NCBI RefSeq assembly: GCF_950023065.1
Contig: NC_088679.1
Location: forward strand, 7,998,001 to 8,062,000
DNA: 64,000 bases
Source: Planococcus citri
Taxonomy: Eukaryota; Arthropoda; Insecta; Hemiptera; Pseudococcidae
Direction of reading: 5' to 3'
How positions within the stretch are numbered: the stretch's first letter is position 1; each line of letters begins with the position of its first letter. Of this stretch, positions 25,352 to 37,013 are shown in pieces. A program made the translations under genes and the position numbers. The notes under the pieces were generated by a model, which was not told the origin of the DNA, made no database searches, and saw only the letters and a program-made list of their open reading frames with translations.

Positions 25352-26190
25352 GGTATGTACCTTATACCTAGGCACCTGCTTACTCATCATTCACAAAAAT
25401 AAGCGTTATATGTGCTTACATGACATTCTGTTTAAAAAAATTTAAGAAAAGTGCTAAAATCTCTCCTCCCAGATGGAAAAAAATGATGAAATGAAATTCA
25501 ATTTGTTCTACAATTTTCCATTTTAACGTAACTTAAGAATTCTTTCGAATAATATCCTTTCGTATGGAGCCCTTAACGAGTAGATACTTACTGATATTAA
25601 CGAAAAAAATGAAATGCATAAATCGAAACCATGTCAGAATTCATCTAAGTAGGTAACACTTTTTTCCTAGAAAAAATCTTTCCCATCTTCAAAACAATTT
25701 TGGTCCCCTTATAAGTACTACTTAAGTAGGTATCGTAAAGATGAAAACTACCAAAAGTTAGGGAAAGCAATAAAAACAACAAAATGTTGCATACTCGAAA
25801 AAAACTATGTTTTATTTAGTGAGTAGAATCCTCAAAGTTGAAAAAAAAATCAATACCTAAAGATTTTCCAATTGAAATAGTCCAAATCACAGGATTGAAA
25901 AAGAATGGAAAATTTCGCTTTTTTAAATTTTTTTAGAACTTGCATGGAGGGTTTTTTTCGGTATCACTTGATTTTGAGTTGATTACCTAAAATTTTTAGG
26001 CATTTTTTTTTGTTCTCATTGAAAAAAAAGGTACAAAAAAATGCAAAAAATATCTCCATTATATCTTAGACGTTTTCAAATTTATCTACCTAAGTACGTA
26101 TTGATTGATGAAATATGAAATAAATAAATGCATTTTTTTTTTTATAGACTTTTGGTGTTTGAAACCCACAAGAGAAGAGGCAATAATGAG
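25352..26190. other. No gene recognised
   Basis: AT-rich intergenic sequence. Nothing identifiable. Confidence 0.35.
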
Positions 26191-26618
26191 TAGGGCACTA
26201 CACAACATGGGTATACTCATCCACCATTTTGTTCCTGGTCAAAAAATTTATCTTTTTTCCAATTTATAGTTTTTATGATCGAATTTCTGGAATAGAATGA
26301 CAGAAATGGTTAAATAACGGCACTTGCTTTGAATTTAAACCAATTTCACACAATTTTCAACTCGAAAATACATACATGTTGAAAAAAAAGCTAAAATTAA
26401 AAAAAAATTAATGGTCTTCTATTGGCATATGTTGCATATCGTTGGAAAGCTCTTTCAATTTTCTTCCAAAGACGTTCTTACAAAAAAGTTGTAAAAGTTC
26501 ACGGTTTTGAAGATAAACGCAGTTAAATGTTGCTCAATTCCCATATGCTGCAATGCATTGGTTCGTCAAACCAGGAACAAAATGGTGGATGAGTATACCC
26601 ATGTTGTGTAGTGCCCTA
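26191..26618. mobile_element. MITE with 47-bp TIRs
   Basis: The left end TAGGGCACTACACAACATGG continues to TTGTTCCTGG, and its perfect or near-perfect inverse ends at 26,618. The total is 428 bp, with TA at both outer edges, fitting a TA-target (Tc1/mariner-like) MITE. The interior is AT-rich and non-coding. Confidence 0.75.
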
Positions 26619-27662
26619 GAATGAGTTGTGAGGTGGAAGTACTACAATATAAGCGAAGACATAACCATTTATTTACCTACATTTTGGTGAGAGGACAAAA
26701 AATTGTTAAAAATAATTCGTTATTTTTTATACTTTCACCAAATCCAAAATTTATACCGAGCGGTCCTATAACATGAGTATAAAAAAAAACATTTGAAAAA
26801 ATTTGAAGGATCCAATTTATCTATTCAAAATTTTTCCATATCTGCGTTAGAACTCTTTTTAATTTCGAAAAAAAAAAAAAAAAAAAAAAAAAACTCATTC
26901 GGTTAACCATTCATTTTGACTCTCTTTTAGAGTCTTCAAGTCGAAATGTTTTTTTTTTAATGAATTAAGGGAGCCTCATACTGAGTGACCAATATTGTTG
27001 GGAACCAAAGGTGAAAGGTTTGAAAAAATTGTTAAAAGATTTTCCCAGACTTCCATTTTTTATTTGATTTTTTTTTTTCAATTTCATGCTCTATAAAAGG
27101 ACCATATATTAGCCTAATACTGAATGCTTGGGAAGACCAAAGAAAGTTTTTAATGCAGGAATAGAAAGTTTGAAAATGGAATTCGAAGGAATATCTACCC
27201 GTGATAAAAATAGGTACTTGAATGTTGTTTTTTCAGTTCTTCCGAAGAATATTTCTCTATTCTTCGAAAATCAAAAAAACATGGATGTAAATTTCTCAAA
27301 AATTAAAACGATATTAAATAAGATCAGACACTTGGCATGTGGCTAATGGATGTAAGTTACTCGTTTTGTGCCCAAAAAGCATGCCTATAACTCAGGCAGT
27401 GAACATGTTTCAAGGCGGAATTCAATTATGCAATCTTAATATGCACTTATTTTGTTTTTATTACAACCATTTTTGGTTCGCCAACTTCGCTGTTTAGTGT
27501 TTTATCATTTTGTTTTTCAAATTGAAATTACGATTATTGATAGTAGGTACATATCATCCCTACATCCGCATCGATAATAAATTCATTCCCAGTCGTTAAA
27601 ATTCTTCTGGCAGTCGTAATTTGAATTTCTTTGTGTCTTATTTATATGTATACTTATAATTC
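26619..27662 (+). other. Upstream region of B1, duplicated upstream of B2-B5
   Basis: Contains an A-run at about 26,869-26,893. Phrases such as GGGAACCAAA, TTTCTCAAAAATTAAAACGA and GGATCAGACACTTGGCA recur upstream of B2 (36.2-36.8 kb), B3 (38.8-39.2 kb) and B4 (41.0-41.3 kb). Just before the gene, GGCAGTCGTAATTT is conserved in all B copies and may mark the transcription start. The open frame at 27,128-27,346 belongs to this non-coding repeat unit. Confidence 0.5.
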
Positions 27663-28197
27663 ATGGTTATTTCAACCAAAACAATGTGTAATTTCAATAA
27701 TTTGATATTTTTTGTATTGGGTTTGTTGATTTGTGCATCAACAGGTAAGCATTTAGATTTTATTTTTCAATCTTGGCATTTAAAAAAAAAATCGATAGCA
27801 AAATTATGTGAAGGTGAAGGATCAATTCACAAGACGAAAATCTACATTCGATGTTGGCTGAATTTTCAAAAATTAATTGCAGGAAATAGTTTGAAATGTT
27901 ATAATTGCACGACATCGGATGATAAATATGGTTGTGATCATCCAATGGTTGTTGAACGGAATGATACGGAATCTGAAAAACAAGTGTGCCTTACAATTGA
28001 GTTCATCAGTTCAAATAGTAAGTACATACCTAGGATGTCTTATGGTGCAAAATTTTCAAATCTTTTATTTGTTTCTCATATAAGTATAGGTACCTAGTAT
28101 GTACTTGAATAAGCTAGTCTTTGAGTGATTTGATAATTTACTTACCTACCTAATTGATGAAGAAATAAATCACAAACATTTTTTTTTTTTTTTTTCA
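27663..28197 (+). pseudogene. Ly6-like gene B1 lacking its third exon
   Basis: Exon 1 (27663..27744; the start may instead be the in-frame ATG at 27,684, the only one kept in B3) encodes a signal peptide, MCNFNNLIFFVLGLLICAST. Exon 2 (27883..28017) encodes GNSLKCYNC...YGCDHP...KQVCLTIEFISSN, followed by a sound GTAAGT donor. In every other B gene exon 3 follows about 250 bp on. Here the intron runs into a T-run at about 28,180 and then directly into sequence that lies 3' of exon 3 in B2 (AAATTTCGTGGATTCAATAA). Exon 3 and its 3' flank, about 1 kb, are therefore deleted. The remaining four-cysteine half domain could not fold as a Ly6 domain. Confidence 0.75.
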
Positions 28198-28389
28198 AAA
28201 TTTCGTGGATTCAATAATTAATTATTGGTACATCTTGCGAAATGGACCGGGGTAAGCCTGACAAATATGTACCTATTAGTTGCGCGTGTAAATATTTACT
28301 CGTATGCATTATATCTAATTCGGCGAAATCTGACGTCATTCAGGTAGGTACATTGTATATAAAACAAAAGTTTGAAAATAGAGGAGTAC

Positions 28390-28672
28390 TAGTCCGGCAT
28401 ATGACAATAGGAGTAATTGCACCCCCCCCCCGCCGATCCTCCGGGACAACTTTTTTCTTAAAGGGGGCATCCTAAGGAACATTTTAAAGCAAACTTGCCA
28501 AAAAAAAGTTGGCCTTACTTACAAAATGGCGGCCATTTTGTAAGTAAGGCCAACTTTTTTTTTGGCAAGTTTGCTTTAAAATGTTCCTTATAGGATGTCC
28601 CCTTTAAGAAAAACGTTGTCCCGGAGGATCGACGGGGGGGTGCAATTAATCCTATTGTCATATGCCGGACTA
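28390..28672. mobile_element. 283-bp perfect-hairpin MITE
   Basis: Nearly the whole element is an inverted repeat. TAGTCCGGCATATGACAATA pairs with the right end to 28,672, and the centre is AAAATGGCGGCCATTTT at about 28,530. TA at both edges fits a TA target site. The subterminal part (CCTCCGGGACAAC...TTTTCTTA) is shared with the ends of the inner palindrome at 52.4-53.96 kb, so both belong to one family. It lies exactly at the left boundary of the second Ly6 module. Confidence 0.8.
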
Positions 28673-29168
28673 TAAGAGAGTTCTCAATAAACACCATACA
28701 TCTAATTGAAAGATGACAACGTTCTCTTTTACTCTTCACAGAGTATTTTGAGATTCTGCCTTTAGATAGGTACCCATCATTCAAATTCCACAATCAGAGA
28801 TGAATAAAATTTTTCTCTTAAAACTGTTATGCAAGACTATATTATTCGTTATTTTTGCATTGAAACAATAAAGTAAAGCGATAAAAAAATTAAAAACATT
28901 GCTCGAGCAAGATAACATATAATTTTCCAATTGATAATAAAATAAACTACAATGCCAATGTACTCGTCATCGCAAATCTTTGATAAAGCGTAGGTCTAGG
29001 TATTACGCGACGAATTGCTTCGGTATCAGGCTATACGCTATAAATAAGGTTACCTAATTATATTATTTTTCACTCTGCTGATTACCCATCACTGGTACTT
29101 CTCATTTCACTTTCTTCACAAGTATTCGTCTCATCTGCGCGTATTTTTTGCTAAAATTGAAACCAAAT

Positions 29169-30310
29169 ATGAATGGGCTTACAATTTTCCTAATTTGTGC
29201 GTGTATTTTCTTAATCTATGTGCCTGCAGGTAAGAGTTTTCATTATATGTAATTGGAGTGTTTTTAAAAATATCCAAGTGAATGGAGCTACGTTTCATTT
29301 AAATAAGTATGCTAGTAGGTTCATCAACAAGAACAAAAATAATTTTTCAAAATAAATGACTGCATTTCAGGATACGGTTTGAGATGCTGGGAATGCACAT
29401 CAGAGCTAACTGCTAATTGTTTGAATCCTTCACCAATCGCCCAAGTCAACATAAAGGAACGTAAAAATTCGGAAAACAACAAATACGTGTGTCGAGTAGT
29501 TGAATATTACAACAAAAGACGTAAGTGTGGCACTACTGCATTAGATATAAAAAATTAAGGCCAAGTATTTCATTTTCAAGAGCGCTCAAAATATTGAAAA
29601 CAATTATTTTTTCCTGTGATTGATGAAATTTCAATATTTACAATGTTTCATATTCCTGATGTGAACTTCATCTTGATTCAATTATTATCTATCTACCCAT
29701 TGCAAGATAACTGAAATTTGCTAGAAATTGTTTTTAGGAAAAAATTCGCTGGCAGTAGTATAGATATCTAGACCTGCGTTCATTTTTATTTAGACAAATT
29801 GGCTACTTCAGAATCCAACACTATTACAAAAATGTAAATTATTTTCACCTTTTTTTTGTGGTTGAAAGTATAGGTAGGTTGTTTACTTAAATTTTATCAT
29901 GAGTCTGCTTAAAGTTTAAAACTTATTTATTTTTTCGAATTCAACTGGTGAGTAACTATGTATTCAAAAAAAGAAAAAAGAAAAAAAATAGTCTATAGAA
30001 TAAACCAACATTTTTTCTGAGACTTATCATCATTTTCTTTAAAATAGATAGGCACCTAGATACTTACAAGTACTTACCTAGTTGAATGATTTTCGACAAA
30101 AATCATTCTTAAAACACTTCTAATTATTATTCTAAGAAATATGTATATCTAATCTACCAATTAATGATTTCAGAGAAGAAAACACACATTTCACGGTCGT
30201 CTGTTGAAGAAAAAGACAGAAGTAACAATGACGCATGTTCTAAAACTCGTCTAGCATTTTATGCTCAAGTTGATAAATGCCGGACCTGCACTGAAGATTT
30301 ATGCACCTAA
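29169..30310 (+). CDS. Ly6/uPAR-like secreted protein A2 (three exons)
   Basis: Proposed CDS is join(29169..29229, 29371..29520, 30174..30310), 115 residues. It is a close copy of A1, with identical exon lengths and phases. The signal peptide is MNGLTIFLICACIFLIYVPA. Exon 2 begins GYGLRCWEC and ends near YVCRVVEYYNKR. Exon 3 ends CRTCTEDLCT and then stops. Eight cysteines in the Ly6 pattern and no GPI tail point to a secreted protein. Exon 3 is nearly identical to that of A1, while the introns have drifted more, as expected if the protein is under purifying selection or conversion. It belongs to the second copy of the 9-kb module. Confidence 0.82.
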
Positions 30311-31126
30311 TTTCGAATAATTTTTGTACTCGAACTGGATTTCTTGCGCACTTTATTGTTTCAACCTTCAAAGTAATTTTAGGCCGCTTACATTTTATGC
30401 TTTTTAATTTATATTGATAACTAAAAAACGAAGCATAAGGTGTTCATTTTTTCATCATCTATCAATTCTAGTAATATTAGTGTATTTTGTAAAATTCGTA
30501 AATGAGTACCTAAGTATACAATAGTTGTATGAGATTTAATTCCTGTAAACAGCTAAATTCAAAGAATTAGTTAAAAATAATTTTTATAACCATCTGTCTG
30601 ATTTTATTTTTTTGAAATTTGATAATTTTAATTGGAAACACAACTTTCCCAACTTACATGGTATTTTCATCCGAAAAAAAATTCATAAAATTATATTTCT
30701 TATCACCGGAAACGTCTGAATCTTTTATCTACTCGTACTTATAGTCAGTTATGCTGTACAATAGAATGATAAATCTACCTACCTGTCATTACAATTATCG
30801 AAAAAGCTCGAATCACTCACTCACTGACCTTACCTCATTAAAATGAGTGATTCAATGCTTTTAGGGGAACCAAATTCAATATTCCGAGGCTTCGCGTCGT
30901 AATTGAATCATTACTAATTTCTGATAATCATATTTTTTTCTGAAAAAGAGGTAACAAGCGATTGCAAAAAAAAAATAGATAAAATATCGTATAAAATGTC
31001 CAAAAAAGCAGAGCTATTTTTTATTTGTAAGCCAGTAGACTTGTATAGTCTTATATCCTTACGCTGCTCTATTTATTTTCGATGCTGAAATCAGTTCTTT
31101 GATTTATCGTTGATGTTTCTTGAAGT
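30311..31126 (+). other. A2-A4 intergenic region with A4 promoter
   Basis: Holds the TATAAAAT box of A4 at 30,990-30,997. Similarity to the A1-A3 interval is recognisable throughout, so it belongs to the duplicated module. Confidence 0.5.
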
Positions 31127-33229
31127 ATGAAAATGACTAGTTTCAAAACTTTAATATTTTGTGCTTTTATTCTGTTGATTTATTTATCAAAAGGTAAGCA
31201 AACTATATCTACATATACTACCAGTGCATATTTTGATCTCAATTCTTATCACCTATTCGAAAACGTACCTACTGGTGCACATTTGAATCAAAGTATGTAC
31301 ATTTCAGGTATAAGTAAGCATCAATTCATTTTTATAAAGAACACACGTAACGTCTTACTATTCTATTGTGGACGAAATTATTACCTATAGCCATAGGTAC
31401 ATACATATACTCTCAACTCAGATGTGCATCCTGCATAGGTACATAGGTATATACGCCTAAGCATTAAGTTTTACCCTACGTGTGTATATTCTACGTGACC
31501 TCACCAAAGTCCACATTCTTTAGAAGCGAGGTAAGTATCCTGATTGTCACCCAAGTTTTTGGACCTAATAACGCTAGATCAAGCGAGTAGGGAAACAAAA
31601 ATAACTCACCAGCCAATATTTTAGGTGTCGACTGCTGAAATGTTGAAGTTCATTTTTGGATTTTTGGGGAATTTTAAAAATCTTCGGACCAAAAAAGGAA
31701 AAACAAATCAAAATTTTATCTAATCACAATCAAATTAGAAAATTAATAAAACTGATTGGAAACAGTTTCGAGTCGTTTTGAGGAAGTATAGTTCCTAGCA
31801 GATCTCTGAAAAATGAAAATAATACTTATTTGTGCAAAATGTTACCAAATCTAGTTGGAAAAGTAACATTCAGTTCGTAATTGGGAACATTTTGGAAATT
31901 CCAGTTCTTCAGAAAAGTACTCTAGTGGGTAAAATGAACTTCAGCACCTAGAAACATAACTGAATGTTAGCTTTCTAACTTAATTTGATTCCATTTTGTG
32001 GAAATATCAATTCCCATAAATCTGCTGGAGACCATAAGACATACTTAGATATAATCCAGAACATGCTCAAAACAATTTCCATATTTGATTCAAATATGGT
32101 CAGTAAAAATAGGACTTGTATCAAATTTGAGCGTTTTTCTTGCTCATTCGAGTGAAATTTTGATTTTTTTCAGAACGAATTCATTTCTTGAAAAACTTTT
32201 CAAAGTTGTAAAAATGAATTTAGCTTTAGCGCGAGCATTTTTGCGCGTGGTGTTTAGATCTACGCAGCTTTGTATGGTGTAACATTTTTTCTTATGATTG
32301 AAATCTAGGAACCTTTGTTAATCTCGTCTGCTATATCCTACAGAAAATTGAGATACAAGTATGTTTGGTACGTAAAGTATTGCTTTACCAAGAGAGAAAA
32401 GGAAAAACATGTAACGAGAGTAAATTTTACAATGCACACGAGTTGAAGGCAAGTGAAGCAAATTAGCAAATGCACGAGTTATAAATACAATAATTACTTA
32501 CCTACCTATTATTTGTTTGGTTCTATGTAAACGTCATAATATATTTTTCATTCTGAGGGCGCCTCGCAGCAAGGTTGCTTTCTGTTTAATTTATAGGTAA
32601 CATTTTATTGAATTTTTGTATAAATTGCAGGAAGTGGTATACAATGTTGGAAATGTCACACGAGAACCGAAGGAGATGGGGCTTGCGATGATCCCCAAAA
32701 AACGGAAGGTACTCCTGATGCTTGGTATCATAGTACAGTATGTGTATCATTGAAATACTCGTTAAAGGATGGTGAGTGAACATGAATTCTATCAGCTATG
32801 ATATGAAATAAGTATGTTCGTAGGTATTTTCTAGTTACATCTTGTAATTGTCATACCTACTTACTGTATCTGGAAAATCGTTTATAGCCAAAATATGAAA
32901 TGTTAAATTTTAGGGGTTAAGTATGTGTAAGAGAGGTAGAGACCTATGTTGCTAAAAACAAGTGTCTAGGTAAGTAGTAGGTACAATAAAGAACACTATA
33001 AGTAGGTTATTATTTGTACATAATTTCAGATCCTTCAAGAAAAGAGTACTTTTACCAAAATGTCTACCATGCTCCCAGCTATTTGCATCCTTCCAACGAC
33101 ACCTGTGCTACGCATCCCGCTTATTTACCAAGTAAAGATATTATCGTGGACCATTGTCAAGTCTGTTACCAAGATTTATGCAACCTGCGAATAAGAGGAC
33201 TATCAGGTATTCTCGTAATGATTGCATGA
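31127..33229 (+). CDS. Ly6/uPAR-like protein A4, GPI tail cut by a nonsense codon
   Basis: Proposed CDS is join(31127..31193, 32631..32771, 33030..33229), 135 residues. Signal exon: MKMTSFKTLIFCAFILLIYL. Exon 2 begins GSGIQCWKC. Exon 3 has NDTC, HCQVCYQDLCN and LRIRGLSGILVMIA, then TGA at 33,227. In A3 the same place reads GCA GGA ATA and the hydrophobic tail continues; here it reads GCA TGA GAG. Beyond the TGA the frame stays open and still encodes a tail-like MFISLSFYIGN, so the stop looks recent. All eight domain cysteines remain, so a secreted form is possible. Exon 1 could also be spliced to the A5 exons downstream. Confidence 0.78.
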
Positions 33230-33846
33230 GAGATGTTTATAAGTTTGAGTTTTTATATAGGCAATTGAATCTCTGTAAAAGATAATTGCTGAATTAATAG
33301 GGCTCAGATTTTTATGCTCAAGAATATTTTTTGTATGCAGGAGATAGGGAATTTTTCAATTAGGTATCTATTCTATACGATTCGTAGAATTTCCAGTAAA
33401 ATGAGCCTAATTTGTTAGAGCACCTTAGTTTTGCATATTTCACCTATATTAAGAACATAAAAAACATGTATATAGGAATTTTTAAGGGAATTTTTCGCAT
33501 TTTTAAAGAATCAACTGATTTTACGTTTTTAGGGAATATTTTTCTCAATCTCAAATTTTTGTGTTTTATTTTGCTTTTTTTTTTTTGCAAAATATGTAGA
33601 ACTGGCACCTTTTTTTCGCTTCATAGTTAATATGCGACAATCACATTCTCAGTTTTTATTGTTTTCATCAAAGCATTCCTAAAATTTCCAAAAACAAAGA
33701 AGTTTGCATTTCTTGTTAATTTCTTTTTTAATTTCGAATTCTTGTAGTACGATATTACCTACACAACCGTATTTTAGTAAAATTGTGAGTTTGCTTACTG
33801 TTCTGTAGATGATGTAACATTAATGAAATTTTTGTTAAAATTGCAG

Positions 33847-34498
33847 GAACGGAATTACAATGTTGGGACTGTGACTCGGGAGCACATGGAGATGAGGATT
33901 GCGACCATCCCACAAAATCGAAAATTATGGCTGCTGATTGGAATAATAGGCCAGTGTGTTTATCAGCGAATTACTCGTTAAAGAATGACGAGTCAGGTGA
34001 GTGAATAACTACAATTCTACTTCCTAAGTATTTTCTTGTTAGGGATTAAAATTGACATATCTGGAATATACTGTTTATATCCAAAATATAATATCTTGAT
34101 TTTAGGGGTTACCTAGAGACCCACCTATGTTACTAAAAATATGCAATAGGAATATGTAATGTATAAATCACGCAATAAAGAACGCTGTATTGAGTAAGTA
34201 TTTGAACATAATTTCAGATTCTTCAAGAAAACAGTATTATTACCGAACTATCTTCAGGGCCCCCCGTGAAATGGAGTTCCCAGCCGACGACTGTGCAAAT
34301 CATGTATTTTCCAAGTTTGAAATGAATCCAAATGTTGGCGTACGAATAGACACATGTCAAGTCTGTTACAAAGATTTATGCAATCAAGTCCGTTACAAAG
34401 ATTTATACAATCTGGCAGTAAGAGGACAATCAGGTATTCTCGTAATCATTGCAGGAATGTTTATAAGTTGGAGTTTTCATAAGATTCGACATTTGTGA
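33847..34498 (+). CDS. Ly6/uPAR-like GPI-type protein A5, exons 2 and 3 only
   Basis: Exons 33847..33996 and 34218..34498 encode GTELQCWDC...EDCDHP...RPVCLSANYSLKN and then FPADDC...DTCQVCYKDLCN, ending in a hydrophobic tail (ILVIIAGMFISWSF). I find no intact signal exon of its own. A weak resemblance at about 33,540-33,600 (LKFLCFILLFFFCK) lacks a donor. Both exons keep phase 1, so exon 1 of A4 could be spliced to them, making A4/A5 one gene with alternative exon pairs. A 27-nt tandem duplication repeats CQVCYKDLCN as QVRYKDLYN with both cysteines changed. It is most like A3. It may be functional only through shared splicing, or decaying. Confidence 0.65.
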
Positions 34499-34564
34499 AA
34501 GATAATTGGTAATTAATACATACCTACTGACAGTGTGTTTGTACCATGTTAAGTCTTTTTTTTT

Positions 34565-34625
34565 TTAAAGACTGGCGTATTTTGTGCTTTTCTTTTGCTG
34601 ATTCTTGTGTCAAAATATAAGGCAT
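34565..34625 (+). pseudogene. Relic signal-peptide exon after A5
   Basis: Translates as LKTGVFCAFLLLILVSKYKA, close to the A3/A4 signal exon. The donor has become AAGGCATG and the upstream ATG is out of frame across a T-run. It is the positional counterpart of the relic at 25,292. Confidence 0.55.
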
Positions 34626-37013
34626 GTATACCGGTATCTGTTTACTTATTAGACAAATTATTCACAAAAATAGGTGTTATATGTACTATGTACATAATAC
34701 TTACACGGCACTATGTCTGCTCAAAAAAAATCCAAAATATCGTGGTAGGAAAATGGAAAACTTTCAATTTACATTTTTTTGAGAGAAAAGGTCATAAAAA
34801 GAAATACATAAATTGAGGTCGGTATTTTTTTAAAATTCCATTCATATGTCAGAATTCTTCTACATTACAGAGTTCGTCAGTTTCAATTTTTAATTATTCA
34901 AGAGAGAGAGGAGTCGAAAACTATTGAACAATGCGTTCCTGATGAAAGTAAAGTACCTAAACCAAATCTCGAGATTATTAAAATAGAAGAACATCAAAAT
35001 TTCAGCTTGTATAAAACTTTTCTTAGGTACAAGAGAACCTTGACAACTCGTCGTCTTCGATTTGGCTGAAATTTGGTTCACTGAAAGTTCATGTCACTTA
35101 CTTACACTTCAAAACCAAACTTTCAACTTTTGAAGTTGATTACAGCGCTTTCTAAAATGATTCCCAATAATATGCATGGAGAAAAACTATAACTTCTGCT
35201 GGATGCTTCAGATCCATTCGAAAATGGTAGCAATTGATGGGGGGGGGGGTCAATTTTAAGGTATAGGTAGATGAAGTTTCGGGCAGTTTTCTCCAGAAAC
35301 GCGTGGTACCCACTGGAATTTTCTTTAAATATGAAACATTCAACTTGTAAAAAAAATTCATGGTATTCTTTTATCTACCTATGTATTTTCTAGACCCTCT
35401 CTTGTCCTCCTAACAATAATTATGGCCCACTTGTAGAAGTTTAGGTCCTAAAAATTGGAAAATGTTATAACAGGAAATAGATTGGGAGTCGTTTTTTTTT
35501 TAAATTTTCAATTTGTGTATCAGAATTCCTCTACATAATAAGTACCTACATAACCTTGCAGTTATTTCATTTTTTTTAGAAATTTAGGGGCCAAATTTTC
35601 ACTTTTTTGTCATTTAGGTGGGCTATAAAATAATGATTTTCTAATGAAAATACATCAAATGCTAGGATTAGATTTGTAAGAACTTGGCAATTTTGACTTA
35701 AGTATTTTATTTTTCTTGCAATGAGCAGATTTGTAATTTACATAATTCAACTTCTGAAAGCAAAATAGGTAACAGGAATAAGTTGAAAATAATTTTAATG
35801 ATCGCCCATTTCATTTCATTTTTTTTTAAACTTACGTACCTACTCACTTGTTTAAGTATTAATCGGAAATGTCTCTTTTCTGATTCACTGGTATTTTCAA
35901 AAATAACAAAAAAAACACATATTTTTATTCCTGGGAACTCATGAATCACTCATCCGCAGTTGAATAGTTAGGTATCATTTCCATGAGGTACCGAGTTAGC
36001 TCGCGTTACATGAGTGATTGGAGCTTTTTTTTTAGTAGGTACCTACCTTAATTCAAACTAAATTTTAGATTTTCATCTCGTAGTTTACCATTTTTATAAA
36101 AATTTTGTGAGTCAACAGGCTATTTCAGCTATTTACAAAAATAAGGAGTCCTAACTTATAAGTTGAAAATAAAAATAAAAATAGAAGAATCCAATTTAAT
36201 AACCAAAAAATTTCCATTTCTGCGTCAGTTTTCAAAAAAAAAAAACTCCTGTGGTCTACCATTCATTTTGGCTCTCTTTTATGGAGTCCTCGAATCGAAT
36301 AAAATAAATAAATTAAGAAGGTCTCATATTGAGAGACCAATATTGTTGGGAACCAAAAATTTCACAGACTTCCATTTTTTATTTGATTTTTTTTCAATTT
36401 CATGCTCTATAAAGGCACCATAGCCTAATACCTTGATGTTTGGGAAGACCGAGAAAAGTTTTTTCTTGGAAAGAGGGAGTGATTCAAAAGAATTCCGTGG
36501 CAGAAATAGAAAGTTGGAAAAATGAGATTCCAATGAATAAATATTTACCTGTGATAAAAATACTCAACTGTTGATTTTTTTGTCTTTCCAAAGAATTTTT
36601 TGAAAATCAAAAAATGATTTCAAGTAAGTAGATCAATCAACACAGTGGTTTTAAAAAAAAGACATGGATGTAAATTTCTCAAAAATTAGAACGATATATA
36701 GGATCAGACACTTCGCATGCGTTGTGCCCAAAAAGCATAACTCAGATGATGAACACTGTTTCAAGACGAAATTCAATATGCAATCGTAATAATATGCACT
36801 AATTTCGTTTTTATTACAATGAATCATTTTTGGTTCAACAACGTCGCTGTTTGGTGTTTTATCATTTTTTTAAAAAAATTGAAATTATAATCATTGATAG
36901 TACATTTTTATCATCCCCACATCCGCATCGATAATAAATTTATTCCCAGTCGTAAAAATTCGTTTGACAGTCGTAATTTGCATTTCTTTGTGTCTTTATA
37001 CGTCTTATATTTC
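34626..37013. other. Intergenic; right half is B-type upstream repeat
   Basis: Nothing identifiable up to about 36.1 kb apart from a G-run at about 35,240. From about 36,190 the sequence matches the B1 upstream region, including GGGAACCAAA and the conserved GACAGTCGTAATTT at about 36,965. The last part is probably the B2 promoter. Confidence 0.45.
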
